Of a stretch of DNA of 64,000 nucleotides, positions 47,992 through 56,761 are shown one piece after another; positions within the stretch are counted from its first letter, which is position 1; every line of letters starts with the position of its first letter. A program made the position numbers and the translations under genes. The stretch comes from Acidobacteriota bacterium (GTDB lineage Bacteria > Acidobacteriota > Terriglobia > Terriglobales > Acidobacteriaceae). The stretch spans positions 372,001-436,000 of the forward strand of contig JABCZL010000004.1 of NCBI GenBank assembly GCA_013289685.1, read 5' to 3'. The notes under the pieces are model-generated. The model was not told the DNA's origin, did not search any database, and was given only the letters and a program-made list of their open reading frames with translations.

Positions 47992-49137
47992 TCACGGTGC
48001 ATTGACTGCCTTCAACTCCACCGAGACGAGCCGCAATTCGCTGGTGAACGCTCCCGTCGAATGCGAGTACGTCACGTACATAGTTTGTCCCCCATTGCCG
48101 TTGAACTCCGGATGAGCCTGGGCATCGTGCACTGAGTTGCCTCCATTTCCCGGAGCGAGCGCATCGAAGGCTGTCACCTCCTGCGACCACGGCCCCTCAG
48201 GCTTGGGCGCCGTGCGCATCCTGACGTGCTGGGAAAACGGCGAGTTGTAAACGACGACATAGTTTTGCAGATAGTCATTCCACGACACACTCATAATCGG
48301 AGCCGCGTTCATTACCGTGACCGCGTTGCTGACGTTGCCCGACCAACTTCCACTTCCCGCGTAGAAGGTCCATGCGGTTCGATCGAGAACGTTTTCCAGC
48401 GCAACGCGCCCCAACACGCACGGCACTCCGGGATTGGAGCCGTTGCAGGCATACGCATAAAGAGTGTCTCCATCGGCAAAGGCGGCCACGCCAAAGTTGG
48501 GATCGTTCTGGCCAAACAGCAGGTCGGGATGATCCGCAGTTGGATTGACAGTGGGCCGCTGCGGCTGGTCGGCGAAGTTCTGCCAGATCGCGACAGAGTA
48601 GCCCACTGCCCCGAAGTTGAAGTTGCCGGGTTGAGCCATCACCAACTGGTAAAAGACTAGGGCGCGATTCCGGGCGGTGTCGGCCACCACCGGCCCCGGC
48701 CACAGCGCCCAGCGCGCGCCACAGGGCTGCTGCTGGCACGGATTACCCTGATGCGCGGTGTTGAAGGCTTGTTCGGCTGCGGTATAGGAGAGCAGCATCG
48801 CGGGCGCGCCGGCGGCGTCCTCGCGTTCTTGAAATCCCGTGATGCCGTCCGCGGCATTCAGGTCCGTGGTCGACGCCCACGAGTCGCTGATCAGAGTGTC
48901 GCCTTCGGCATTTGGGTTCACGAGAAAAGTGTCGCCGTAGACCCAGACCGAGTTTCCCGAGAACAGGCCGCTGTAGCCGCCATCCCGCCCCAGGATTTTC
49001 GGATTGTTGCCGATCGCTCCCAGATCGACGGCCTGCACCACCGTCAGGCTGGCGGGCGGCCCGGAGGAACCGCAGCCCGTCATGGTCAGAACTGCGAGCA
49101 ATCCGCAAACGGCTAGGCTAAGACTGAGCACGCGCAT
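47992..49137 (-). CDS. DUF4185-like lipoprotein
   Basis: A 381-residue lipoprotein: the signal region LSLAVCGLLAVLTMTGCGSS holds the lipobox T-G-C at Cys22. The body is a beta-propeller of the DUF4185 type, in which blades have a pattern such as GNSVWVYGDTFL, FADGDTLYAYAC, MSVSWNDYLQNYVVVYNSPF and MRTAPKPEGPWSQEV; comparable propellers bind or cleave carbohydrates. It also has Cys pairs (NPCQQQPCG and YACNGSNPGVPC) that may form disulfides. The next gene, on the other strand, is a GH18 glycosidase, so a carbohydrate link is plausible. Confidence 0.8.
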   Translation of the reverse strand: MRVLSLSLAVCGLLAVLTMTGCGSSGPPASLTVVQAVDLGAIGNNPKILGRDGGYSGLFSGNSVWVYGDTFLVNPNAEGDTLISDSWASTTDLNAADGITGFQEREDAAGAPAMLLSYTAAEQAFNTAHQGNPCQQQPCGARWALWPGPVVADTARNRALVFYQLVMAQPGNFNFGAVGYSVAIWQNFADQPQRPTVNPTADHPDLLFGQNDPNFGVAAFADGDTLYAYACNGSNPGVPCVLGRVALENVLDRTAWTFYAGSGSWSGNVSNAVTVMNAAPIMSVSWNDYLQNYVVVYNSPFSQHVRMRTAPKPEGPWSQEVTAFDALAPGNGGNSVHDAQAHPEFNGNGGQTMYVTYSHSTGAFTSELRLVSVELKAVNAP

Positions 49138-49442
49138 GACGGCCTCGGCAAGACTGTGATACAGACGACTCTCTCTATTGCTTGAATTGGATTCAGGTAT
49201 CCCGGATTATGGTTATCTCGAGCCCGTTCAAAATGTTCTTGCACGATGGCCCTCTCATCCGTGGACCCCAAGGCTATTTTCTCACTCGATGAAATGGCTG
49301 TTCTCGCCAGCTGAAAATCACTAGGGAGTTTCGGCGTGTCTGGATTGCCATGCTGGCCTCCATCTGGACATCTCGGAGGCAGACTGTAACACTGACCCGG
49401 ACGGCGAGAACTGTTCAACTGGGAAAGGAATTGTGGAAACGC
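49138..49442. other. 305-bp divergent spacer without a recognised gene
   Basis: Between the divergent DUF4185 and GH18 genes. The GH18 frame stays open from 49350 but the early part is not convincing. GGAAAGGAATTGTGG lies shortly before the ATG at 49443 and could supply the ribosome binding site. No other feature is seen. Confidence 0.45.
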
Positions 49443-50609
49443 ATGCCGAACCTTCGCAAAGGTGATTATCTACTCGCCCGCATGGCGCTGATCTTGTGCT
49501 GCACGTTGGCGACAGCTCAAGTCGGAACCACAAAGAGAATCGTTGGCTACTATTACGGGAAAGGTCGACCAGATTATCAGTTGTCCCAGGTGCCGGTTCA
49601 AGAATTAACTCATCTGATTTATTCCCATGCAAAACCGACGGCTCACGGCGATTGCGAACTAGCCCACGCTGATGTAGATACGCCGAACCTACTGGCCCTG
49701 AAAACTCTAAGAGCTCGCAATCCGCGTCTCTCAGTGCTCCTTTCAGTTGGGGGATGGAGCGGTTCAACATATTTTTCCGACGTTGCTGCCACGCCTTCCG
49801 CGAGAAGGCAGGTTTCTGCATCCTGTTTGCAAATTGTCGAGAAGTACGGTCTTGATGGACTGGACATTGATTGGGAATACCCAGTGACCGGAGGGAAGCC
49901 AACCGATCACAAGCGAATACGCGATAAGGAAAATTTCGTCCTCCTTCTGAAGCAACTGCGCAGTGATTTGGATGCGTTCGGGCACGAACGCCACTTGCTG
50001 CTTACCATTGCATCCACTGGTTACCGAAATCATCTGAATGATCTGTCGCTCAAAGAAATGTCTGACGTTCTGGACTGGTTCAATCTCATGGGCTACGACT
50101 TCAATGAGATGCAACCGAAGCGTACATCCCACCACAGTGGGCTCTTTGCGTGGTCGGCGACTTCAAACTTGGATGCAGACGCGAGCAAATACGCAAATTC
50201 CGATGCCGCTGTGCAAAGGTATCTAGGTCACGGTGTTCCGCCTGAAAAGATCGTGCTAGGCCTGCCCTTTTACGGGCAAGTTTGGGCCAGCGTCCCTGAT
50301 GAGAATGAGGGCCTTTATGAGCCATACACAGGCAGGCCCGGAGAAGACGGTACGTTGAGCTACCGTCAGATTGAGCAGATCTATCTTCCCGTTTACACTC
50401 GACATTGGGACGATCAGGTCAAAGTACCTTGGCTTTATAACAAAGGGACCAAAATCATGATCAGCTACGAGGACCCGGAGTCGATAGCCGTGAAGGCCCA
50501 TTACGTAATTCAGAAACATCTGGGAGGAATAATGTTTTGGGACCTTGGTCAAGACGACAGCAAATCAACGCTACTTGGTGCGATCTACCAGCAACTTGGC
50601 GGGAATTGA
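49443..50609 (+). CDS. GH18-family glycosidase (chitinase-like)
   Basis: A 388-residue protein. The start at 49443 gives MPNLRKGDYLLARMALILCC then TLATAQVGTT, a signal peptide-like segment. The TIM-barrel motif S-x-G-G (LLSVGGWSG, about residues 100-107) is followed by DGLDIDWEYP (138-147), in which Glu145 is the general acid and D138, D141, D143 complete DxxDxDxE. Other barrel strands include WFNLMGYDFNEMQ and KIVLGLPFYGQVW. Members cleave beta-1,4 GlcNAc bonds in chitin, or act as lysozyme-like or endoglycosidase enzymes. It is alone in its unit. Confidence 0.93.
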   Translation: MPNLRKGDYLLARMALILCCTLATAQVGTTKRIVGYYYGKGRPDYQLSQVPVQELTHLIYSHAKPTAHGDCELAHADVDTPNLLALKTLRARNPRLSVLLSVGGWSGSTYFSDVAATPSARRQVSASCLQIVEKYGLDGLDIDWEYPVTGGKPTDHKRIRDKENFVLLLKQLRSDLDAFGHERHLLLTIASTGYRNHLNDLSLKEMSDVLDWFNLMGYDFNEMQPKRTSHHSGLFAWSATSNLDADASKYANSDAAVQRYLGHGVPPEKIVLGLPFYGQVWASVPDENEGLYEPYTGRPGEDGTLSYRQIEQIYLPVYTRHWDDQVKVPWLYNKGTKIMISYEDPESIAVKAHYVIQKHLGGIMFWDLGQDDSKSTLLGAIYQQLGGN

Positions 50610-50701
50610 TTTCCTGGAATTGTTGTGGTCATCCGAGAAACTTATTCGGTTGTTGACGTAAATATCGCGCGATAGCACTCACCGTTCCCTTTTGACCCGA
50701 T

Positions 50702-51259
50702 TCACTCTGCCCCTTCCATCTCTTCCGCCATGGCAAGCATCTTGGTCACGCTGTTCCAGTTGCGGGCCGTGCCGGTGGTTTTCAGCAGCTTTTCGACCTG
50801 CGACCAGGGGAGCTTCGACTTCCCGGCGCCGTCGGGGAAGTAGATGTAGAGTTCGCGGCCTTTGAGATGCAATTCCTCGGGATAGGACTTGAAACCGGCG
50901 AGCGTCGCCTCTGCCTCCGGGCCGGGTTCGCCGGCGAGGAACGTCACCAGGATCTTGCCGGGTTCCAGTTTGCGAGACGCGGGGAACGGAGTGGCCGCGA
51001 CCGCCTTCCTGATTTCGTCTGTGGTGCGCAGAATCACTGCGGGGCGGAAACCGAATTTGCGCTCGATCGCATCCTGAATCTTTTTCGCCAGTGCGGCGGA
51101 ATTTTTCTCTCTGGTCCGGAAGATGACGTTGCCGCTCTGCACGTAAGTCAGCGGATCTTCGAACTTGAGCGCCTTGTAGACGGCACACAGGGCGTCCATC
51201 TTGATTCTGTTGTGGCCGCCAAGGTTGACGCCGCGGAGCATGGAGATCAGAACAGGCAT
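50702..51259 (-). CDS. DUF1697-family protein
   Basis: A 185-residue cytosolic protein from the ATG at 51259, which matches the family start MPVLISMLRGVNLGGHNRIK. Also conserved are LKFEDPLTYVQSGNVIFR, FGFRPAVILRTTDEIRKAV and GRELYIYFPDGAGKSKL. DUF1697 proteins have unknown function. It starts 4 bp after the end of the exported gene at 51264, so the two share a transcript. The frame continues upstream but the first 18 codons look spurious. Confidence 0.9.
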   Translation of the reverse strand: MPVLISMLRGVNLGGHNRIKMDALCAVYKALKFEDPLTYVQSGNVIFRTREKNSAALAKKIQDAIERKFGFRPAVILRTTDEIRKAVAATPFPASRKLEPGKILVTFLAGEPGPEAEATLAGFKSYPEELHLKGRELYIYFPDGAGKSKLPWSQVEKLLKTTGTARNWNSVTKMLAMAEEMEGAE

Positions 51260-51263
51260 GGAA

Positions 51264-51668
51264 CTATTTCGGAATCCTGTGCAGGGTAATGCGGCGGTAG
51301 AGCGTCTTTCCATCGTCGATCATGAGTCTGCCTGCCATGGTGTCTCCCGTGACATGGAATTCCCAATCGTCTTTCTCTTTCGTGCTCGTTGTGCAACTCA
51401 GAACGCCCGCCTTCCCGTCATAACGACAGGTCAGCGTGCCCATAAACTCGGGCGCCCCTTCGATCACTTTGTAGGCATCCAGATCGAGCTGAAACGAATC
51501 CTTTTTGTCTTCGGTAATCTGATAGAGCACATGCTCGTCGTGGCAAGGCGAATCCGGCACCGTGCACTTGGAGTCTCCCTCCCAGGAACCCAGAACCGCT
51601 TTATCGGAAGCGTGAAGAGAGAGTGCCGTACCAAAGGCAAATAGAAGGATGGCTGCTACGCGGCGCAT
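51264..51668 (-). CDS. Small exported protein of unknown function
   Basis: A 134-residue protein with a signal peptide (RRVAAILLFAFGTALSLHAS). The mature part is a small beta-barrel-like domain (KAVLGSWEGDSKCTVPDSPC, HVLYQITEDKKDSFQLDLDA, GTLTCRYDGKAGVLSCTTST, WEFHVTGDTMAGRLMIDDGK) with several Cys that may form disulfides. 'L-G-S-W-E-G' is like lipocalin-type exported domains. The DUF1697 gene follows 4 bp downstream; a functional link is not evident. Confidence 0.75.
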   Translation of the reverse strand: MRRVAAILLFAFGTALSLHASDKAVLGSWEGDSKCTVPDSPCHDEHVLYQITEDKKDSFQLDLDAYKVIEGAPEFMGTLTCRYDGKAGVLSCTTSTKEKDDWEFHVTGDTMAGRLMIDDGKTLYRRITLHRIPK

Positions 51669-51899
51669 GGCGTTTCTACCGCATCATATCCGAAGTGGGG
51701 CTGTCTTAGCTGATGTCGAGGAACGACAGGCTGCCTTTTAGCACGGTGCCGCTTGAGATGGCCTACCGAGTACGTGGAACCAAGAGAATCACTTTGACTT
51801 GATGCGGATTCGCTCGGACAATCAACACATCTGGCCAATTTGATTTTCCAGGTCGCATGGCTCGCGATTTTGGGGCTTCCGGGCCCAGGGAGAAGTGCT

Positions 51900-52097
51900 A
51901 TGTCGGGACAAGTGGTTTTGTATTTCGAGGATCAGGCGGACGCGCTGCGTTTCGCGCTGGCCGCGGGGTCGGTGATGGCGGGGGAAGGCGGTAAGTTCAC
52001 CAGCGATCTGTTGGAGGAAACCGGCCGGGTCACGCGCATCCGCCTGGACGCGGTTGCCGGAGGATCGAAGAAGCCGAATCCGGTGCGCGCGGCTTGA
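51900..52097 (+). CDS. Small protein of unknown function
   Basis: A 65-residue protein from the ATG at 51900, preceded by AGGGAGAAGTG. It reads MSGQVVLYFEDQADALRFAL, AAGSVMAGEGG, EETGRVTRIRLDAVAG; a small alpha-beta domain with a predicted helix (DQADALRFALAAGSV) and a charged C-terminus (GGSKKPNPVRAA). I cannot place it in a family. It is divergent from the gene at 51264 and convergent with the STAS gene at 52217. Confidence 0.6.
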   Translation: MSGQVVLYFEDQADALRFALAAGSVMAGEGGKFTSDLLEETGRVTRIRLDAVAGGSKKPNPVRAA

Positions 52098-52129
52098 CTC
52101 TTGCAAGCTGAGTCAGCGCTGGTGCCAAG

Positions 52130-52175
52130 GCGTGTCGGGCTGCGCCCGGCGGACAGCCGGGGCGGCTGTCCCCAC
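52130..52175 (-). repeat. Two-hairpin repeat (family C), intergenic
   Basis: GGACAGCCG (52151-52159), loop GGG, CGGCTGTCC (52163-52171) is a perfect 9-bp hairpin; on the minus strand it begins GTGGGGACAGCCGCCCCGG and is followed by GCCGGGCGCAGCCCG. The same order of parts appears in recG, in the oxidoreductase gene and at 52611. Confidence 0.8.
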
Positions 52176-52216
52176 ATAAAAATCTCCACACAGAGAATCT
52201 CAGGATTGAATCTTCG

Positions 52217-52564
52217 TCACGCTGTGCCGGCGTTGGTGAAGGCCTCGAGCGCGTCCGAGAGCGTGGGGAACATCAGGAAAATCTGCTCGACCTTGGTGAT
52301 CTCGAAGACCTTGCGCACGCGTTTGTTCACGCCGGTGAGCGCCATGCGGCGCCCGGCCTTGGTGCAGGTGGTGCAGGCGCTGACCAGCGATCCCAGCCCA
52401 GAGGAATCGAGGTAAGGAACGTTGGTGAAATCCAGAATCATGGTCGGAGCGTCTTCACGCCGCACCGCATTCAGGAACGGAGACACGTTCTCCATGGTCA
52501 ACGGGCCGCGGAAGCTCAACACTCCCCGGTCGAGACGCTCGATCTCCAGCGGTTCCGATGCCAT
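52217..52564 (-). CDS. STAS-domain anti-anti-sigma factor antagonist
   Basis: A 115-residue protein with the complete STAS fold: RLDRGVLSFRGPLTMENVSP, TMILDFTNVPYLDSSGLGSL (the DSSGLG motif carries the Ser that anti-sigma kinases phosphorylate), and GRRMALTGVNKRVRKVFEI. It would release a sigma factor from its kinase/anti-sigma partner when dephosphorylated. No kinase or phosphatase partner is encoded next to it in this window. No operon neighbours on this strand. Confidence 0.93.
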   Translation of the reverse strand: MASEPLEIERLDRGVLSFRGPLTMENVSPFLNAVRREDAPTMILDFTNVPYLDSSGLGSLVSACTTCTKAGRRMALTGVNKRVRKVFEITKVEQIFLMFPTLSDALEAFTNAGTA

Positions 52565-52610
52565 AGCGCAGCGATTCTAGGCTAGATGGCAAGCCCGGTT
52601 CAAGTGGACC

Positions 52611-52655
52611 GGTCGAGCTACGCTCGACCGGGCAGCCGAGGGCGGCTGTCTTCAC
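52611..52655 (-). repeat. Two-hairpin repeat (family C), intergenic
   Basis: GGTCGAGC-TAC-GCTCGACC (52611-52618 and 52622-52629) is the same hairpin as in recG (4897-4915) with one loop base changed. CAGCCGAGGGCGGCTG (52633-52648) is the second hairpin. On the minus strand the order equals the intragenic copies in recG and the oxidoreductase gene. It lies between the STAS gene and the radical SAM gene. Confidence 0.8.
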
Positions 52656-52795
52656 AAATCTTTCTGTGGTTACATTGGGCCACTGTTTTGCCTTTGTAAT
52701 CTTTTTGTGTTTTCTTTGGGCGGGCGCTGCACCGGGCCCGTGCGCGACTACGATTGCAGTAACGGCATGTGGGGGGAAACGGATGATGAAAAGAA

Positions 52796-54499
52796 TTGGA
52801 ACTTCTTACAAGCGATGGCGCAACCAGCCCTGTTAGTGTTCATTCCGGCAGTTTCGCAAAACATCCCAAGGGATCCCATGCCCGCATTCTGCTGAGCTCG
52901 GTCTTCGGACCGTACGCGCAGGACGACGAATTTGGCAGCCGCTCCATCAATCCGATGGAGCTTTATCACAATCAGGTCACGCGGGCGCAGGGCAGCTTCT
53001 CGCTGCGCATGTTTCATCGCTCCTGGGGCATCATGATGATCCAGGCGAACGTCTCCGCCCCCTGTGCGGTGCTCGATTTCCCCACGCGCGACGACTTCGC
53101 GCGCCAACTGAAAACCAATCAATACCACGTGGTGGGCATCACGGGAATCATCGTGAACGTCGCCAAGGTTCGCGAGATGTGCCGCATGACGCGCGAACTC
53201 TCGCCCCACTCGGTGATTATCGTGGGCGGGCACGTGGCCGCCATTCCTGGCATCGAGAACATGATCGACGCCGACCACATCGTGAAGGGAGAAGGCGTTT
53301 CCTGGATGCGGCGCTACCTGGGCGAAGACGAAACCGCGCCCATCCGGCATCCCGCGATCGTTTCCGGAATGCGCACGCGCATTATGGGCATCCGTCTACC
53401 AGAGCGCAAGGGCGCGACCGCCGCGACGATCATTCCTTCGGTCGGCTGCCCCATGGGCTGCAACTTCTGCACGACGTCGGCATTCTTCGGAGGCAAAGGA
53501 AAGTTCGTCAATTTCTTTGAGACGGGGGACGAATTATTCGAAGTGATGAGCCGCATGGAGGACGAATTGAAAGTAAGCTCGTTTTTCGTGATGGACGAAA
53601 ATTTCCTGCTGCATCGCGAGCGTGCCATGCGCCTGCTCGAGCTCATGAAAGAGGGGAACAAGAGTTGGGCGCTGTCGGTGTTCGCGTCGGCCAATGCAAT
53701 CCGCAAGTACACCATGCAGGAACTGGTGGAACTGGGCGTGTCATGGCTGTGGATGGGCCTGGAGTCCCCCAAAGCCGGCTACAGCAAGTTGCAGGGATCA
53801 GACACGCGGGAACTCACGCGCGAATTGCGCGAGCACGGAATCCGCGTGCAGGGCTCGACCATTATCGGGCTCGAACACCACACGCCGGACAATATCATGT
53901 CGGAAATCGAGCACGCCGTCTCTCACGATACCGACTTCCACCAGTTCATGCTGTACACGCCCGTGCCCGGAACCCCGCTCTACCAGCAGATGGCGGAAGA
54001 GGGCCGTCTCTTGAGCGATGTGGATTATGCCGACGTGCACGGCCAGTTCAAGTTCAATTTCAAGCATGCCGCAATTTCGCGGGAAGATTCAAAGCGCTTC
54101 CTCGACTGGGCTTTCTGGCGCGACTTCCAGCTCAACGGCCCGAGCCTGTACCGCATTTCGCGCACACTTCTAGCGGGATTCAAGCGTTACAAAGATTATC
54201 CCGACGCGCGGGTGCGCGAGCGGTTTACGCGCGAGATGGAAAAGCTGAGCGGCGTGTACGGCGCGGCGTTGTGGGCTATGGAGCGGCAGTTCAAGAAAGT
54301 CGATCGCAACGTCAGCGAAAAAATTCGCGCATTGCGGCAGGAATTCAAGCAGGAATCCGGAGTCGTGTCGCGGATGCTTCCGGCGGTACTCGGTCCAATC
54401 CTGCTGTGGACGACGCGGCGGGAGGAGAGGCGTCTGGCGCGCGGCAAGACCTACGAGCCACCCACGATTCTCGAGCGGAGCAACTGGGTTGAGGCATAG
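52796..54499 (+). CDS. B12-binding-like radical SAM protein
   Basis: A 567-residue protein. The N-terminal 190 residues have a cobalamin-binding-like Rossmann layout (VVGITGIIVNVAKVREMCRM, SVIIVGGHVAAIPGIENMID, IVKGEGVSWMRRYLGE) but without the DxHxxG Co-ligand motif. The radical SAM cluster ligands are Cys218, Cys222 and Cys225 (SVGCPMGCNFC). The C-terminal part has FFVMDENFLLHRERAMRLLE, WMGLESPKAGYSKLQGSDTR, STIIGLEHHTPDNI and QFMLYTPVPGTPLYQQMAEE. Members modify lipids, antibiotics or other metabolites; the substrate is unknown. The start TTG at 52796 is uncertain; no ribosome binding site is clear. Confidence 0.85.
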   Translation: MELLTSDGATSPVSVHSGSFAKHPKGSHARILLSSVFGPYAQDDEFGSRSINPMELYHNQVTRAQGSFSLRMFHRSWGIMMIQANVSAPCAVLDFPTRDDFARQLKTNQYHVVGITGIIVNVAKVREMCRMTRELSPHSVIIVGGHVAAIPGIENMIDADHIVKGEGVSWMRRYLGEDETAPIRHPAIVSGMRTRIMGIRLPERKGATAATIIPSVGCPMGCNFCTTSAFFGGKGKFVNFFETGDELFEVMSRMEDELKVSSFFVMDENFLLHRERAMRLLELMKEGNKSWALSVFASANAIRKYTMQELVELGVSWLWMGLESPKAGYSKLQGSDTRELTRELREHGIRVQGSTIIGLEHHTPDNIMSEIEHAVSHDTDFHQFMLYTPVPGTPLYQQMAEEGRLLSDVDYADVHGQFKFNFKHAAISREDSKRFLDWAFWRDFQLNGPSLYRISRTLLAGFKRYKDYPDARVRERFTREMEKLSGVYGAALWAMERQFKKVDRNVSEKIRALRQEFKQESGVVSRMLPAVLGPILLWTTRREERRLARGKTYEPPTILERSNWVEA

Positions 54500-54642
54500 A
54501 GCTAGCGATTCGCGGTCCAGTTTGCGTGGCAAGCGCCGATAACGCCAGCTATTTCTCCGCCGGGAGCAGGCCAGATGTTGCAAGCAACGTCTCTGCGGAT
54601 GACGAGCGATAACGTATACTACGGTTCGTCTCCGGAGGAGAC

Positions 54643-55623
54643 GTGACCCGCACCCACTTCGCCGTTGTAGCCATCTGGGTCTTTCTGCTCGGCCGGGCCA
54701 ACCCCATCTTCGGCCAGCAACCGCAAGCCCCACAGACTCCTGGGGCGCAAATTGCCGACGAATTGGGCACCCTGGCCAGCGATGCTATGCAGGGGCGCGG
54801 CAGCGGCACGCCCGACGAACTGCGAGCGGCGACCTATCTAGCCTCCGAGCTGCGCCAGATCGGAATCTCTCCGCTGGGTGACAACGGCGGTTTTATTCAG
54901 GATGTCGCCACCACAGTCAATTTTCGTTCAGGCCCCCGGGCGTGGCACACCCGCAATGTGATCGGGGTTCTCGCCGGGAGCGATGCCAAGTTGAAGGACC
55001 AGGTGTTGCTACTGACTGCTCATCTCGATCACCTGGGAGTTAGAGCGCCGGTGAACGGCGACAGCATCTATAACGGTGCCGACGATGACGCTTCGGGTTG
55101 CGTCGCCGTCCTGCAACTGGCGCGGGCGTTGGCGGCAGGGCCGCCTCCGAAGCGTACCGTGCTCTTTGTTTTTTTCGGCAGCGAGGAAACTGGCGGACAA
55201 GGCGACCAGTATTTTCTCCGTCACCCGCCGCTGCCTTTGGATCGTATTGTCGCCAATCTTGAGTTCGAGATGATTGGACGGGCCGACCCCGCCGTCAAAC
55301 CCAACGAGCTTTGGCTCACTGGCTATGATCGCAGCAACCTCGGCCCGGAACTGGCACGGCGCGGCGCAAAATTGGTGGCCGATCCTCATCCGCAGCAGCA
55401 GTTTTTTCAGCGCTCCGATAATTTCGCCCTGGCCAAACGTGGCATCATCGCTCAGACCGTCTCGAGCTACGGCTTACACAGTGACTATCATCGGCCGAGC
55501 GACGATGTGGCGCATATCGATTTCAAGCACATGGAGCAGGCGATCGCGTCCATGATTGAACCTGTGGAGTGGCTCGCGAATTCCGATTTCAAACCGGAGT
55601 GGCTGCCGGGGAAAAAACCTTAG
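54643..55623 (+). CDS. Exported M28-family metallopeptidase
   Basis: A 326-residue protein with a signal peptide (THFAVVAIWVFLLGRANPIF). The PA-like N-terminal region (DELGTLASDAMQGRGSGTPD) is followed by the M28 di-zinc site: HLDHLG (about residues 127-132), NGADDDASGCVAVLQLARAL (metal Asp), SEETGGQGD (catalytic Glu), EMIGRADP and the final His in GLHSDYHRPSDDVAHID. All expected ligands are present. It should remove N-terminal amino acids from peptides in the periplasm or outside. GTG start at 54643 with GGAGGAGA just before. It is not linked to its convergent neighbour. Confidence 0.92.
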   Translation: MTRTHFAVVAIWVFLLGRANPIFGQQPQAPQTPGAQIADELGTLASDAMQGRGSGTPDELRAATYLASELRQIGISPLGDNGGFIQDVATTVNFRSGPRAWHTRNVIGVLAGSDAKLKDQVLLLTAHLDHLGVRAPVNGDSIYNGADDDASGCVAVLQLARALAAGPPPKRTVLFVFFGSEETGGQGDQYFLRHPPLPLDRIVANLEFEMIGRADPAVKPNELWLTGYDRSNLGPELARRGAKLVADPHPQQQFFQRSDNFALAKRGIIAQTVSSYGLHSDYHRPSDDVAHIDFKHMEQAIASMIEPVEWLANSDFKPEWLPGKKP

Positions 55624-55640
55624 CCCAGTCGTGGCGCCTG

Positions 55641-56045
55641 TTATCCCGTTCGGCGCGCCGACAGCATGCTCAGAATTTCCCGCAGCCCCTGGCGGATGTG
55701 CTGAATCTCGGGCGCGGAGTGCGCCGGGAAAGGAATGGCGGTCTGCGTCTTGTCGGTCTTCGTTTCCTCGCGCAAGTGCTGCCGCGCGCCCGCGATGGTG
55801 AATCCCTGCTCGTAAAGCAGTTGCTTGATGCGCAACACGCTTTCCACGTCGCGCTTGCGGTACATGCGCTGCCCCGTGCTGCTCTTGACCGGCTTCAGTT
55901 GCGGGAACTCGGACTCCCAGAAACGCAGCACGTACGCGGGAAGGTGGCACAGCGTGGCCACTTCGCCGATGCGGAAATAGAGCTTGTCGGGGATGAGGAT
56001 TTCATCCGCTTTGTGCTTCGCCGTGCTTTTCTTGCGGGCCGCCAT
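55641..56045 (-). CDS. MerR-family transcription regulator
   Basis: 134 residues from the ATG at 56045. A basic N-terminus (MAARKKSTAKHKADE) precedes the MerR winged helix (residues 20-85: LYFRIGEVATLCHLPAYVLR, FWESEFPQLKPVKSSTGQRM, YRKRDVESVLRIKQLLYEQG, FTIAGARQHLREE) and a short C-terminal dimerisation helix. No Cys-based metal or drug-binding domain is present. This short form is common near phenylalanyl-tRNA synthetase/IHF loci but here stands between an M28 peptidase and a GNAT gene. It would distort and activate target promoters; targets unknown. Confidence 0.9.
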   Translation of the reverse strand: MAARKKSTAKHKADEILIPDKLYFRIGEVATLCHLPAYVLRFWESEFPQLKPVKSSTGQRMYRKRDVESVLRIKQLLYEQGFTIAGARQHLREETKTDKTQTAIPFPAHSAPEIQHIRQGLREILSMLSARRTG

Positions 56046-56144
56046 TGTTTCGATCAAGCGTGCAAAAGCCGCGTGCTCTACCGATTGTGGTCTGCCTATT
56101 GTGCCACAGGTCGGGGCGAGGATAGCAGGAATTTCACCGGTGTT

Positions 56145-56600
56145 TCAGCCTGAAATTGGGGCTTCGGCATCAGGATCGCGCCTCATGTAGAACTTGCGAT
56201 CATCTTCGTGTGTGATTCGGAATCCCATCCGCTCATAGAGCCGCAGCGCCGGGTTGATTTTCACCACGCCCAGCGTCACCGCCTGCCGGGCGCGTGCAGC
56301 CTCAGCAATTAGGCGATGCATCACTTCGGTGCCGATGCCCCGCCGCTGGAAAGTGGAGTCCACAAAGAGTTGTGCAAGAAAAAGCGAGCCTTCTCGCGTC
56401 GTACTCTGCAACCACCCGACGTCAGCGCCGTCGACAGTGATGATGCGAACCTGCGGGAGTTCCCATTGCTGGCGAAAGCTGGCAGATTGAGCGACCCTGT
56501 CCAGGTTCAATTCGCGAATGATGTTCTCCATCCCGGCGAAATACAGGACTGCGCAAAAGTCGAAATCCAGGGTGCGAGCCGGGCGAAGAGTAATCTGCAT
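56145..56600 (-). CDS. GNAT-family N-acetyltransferase
   Basis: A 151-residue GCN5-like enzyme. Conserved elements: ITLRPARTLDFDFCAVLYFA (N-terminal strand), SLFLAQLFVDSTFQRRGIGTEVM with the acetyl-CoA pyrophosphate loop Q-R-R-G-I-G-T (about residues 89-97), QAVTLGVVKINPALRLYERMGFRITHEDD near the C-terminus. Substrate unknown. Upstream on the same strand, beginning 53 bp before its ATG, lie a terminator-like hairpin (56653-56674) and a 12-codon lysine-rich ORF (56723-56761); these may regulate this gene. Confidence 0.9.
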   Translation of the reverse strand: MQITLRPARTLDFDFCAVLYFAGMENIIRELNLDRVAQSASFRQQWELPQVRIITVDGADVGWLQSTTREGSLFLAQLFVDSTFQRRGIGTEVMHRLIAEAARARQAVTLGVVKINPALRLYERMGFRITHEDDRKFYMRRDPDAEAPISG

Positions 56601-56634
56601 AACCTGTCAGCCGATTCTATTTTCGGCCTGGGGA

Positions 56635-56674
56635 CGCAAAAAGGAAAAGCCCCTCAAGAGGTGCTTCTCTTGAG
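56635..56674 (-). terminator. Terminator-like hairpin between the Lys-rich ORF and the GNAT gene
   Basis: On the minus strand, CTCAAGAG pairs with CTCTTGAG (56667-56674 and 56653-56660, 8 bp, loop of 6), followed by GGGCTTTTCCTTTTTG (56652-56637), a T-rich tail. This has the shape of an intrinsic terminator for transcripts reading from the Lys-rich ORF toward the GNAT gene. It could end that transcript or act as an attenuator. Confidence 0.75.
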
Positions 56675-56722
56675 AGGCCAGTGAGAAATCGGGTGTAAGC
56701 GAGGTATCGTCCTCGCTGACGG

Positions 56723-56761
56723 TTAGTGTTTCTTCTTTTTTGCCTTCTTCTTGGTTGCCAT
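56723..56761 (-). CDS. 12-codon lysine-rich ORF (leader peptide or microprotein)
   Basis: The minus strand reads ATG then Ala, Thr, Lys-Lys-Lys, Ala, Lys-Lys-Lys-Lys, His, TAA: 7 of 12 residues are lysine. A strong ribosome binding site, GGAGGAA, sits 5 nt before the ATG (56767-56773). A TTGACA-like -35 (plus-strand TGTCAA, 56893-56898) lies further upstream, but no matching -10 is firm. A terminator-like hairpin follows at 56635-56674 and the GNAT gene starts 123 bp after the stop. It could be a lysine-codon leader peptide controlling attenuation of the GNAT gene, or a very short basic peptide in its own right. Its translation is unproven. Confidence 0.55.
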   Translation of the reverse strand: MATKKKAKKKKH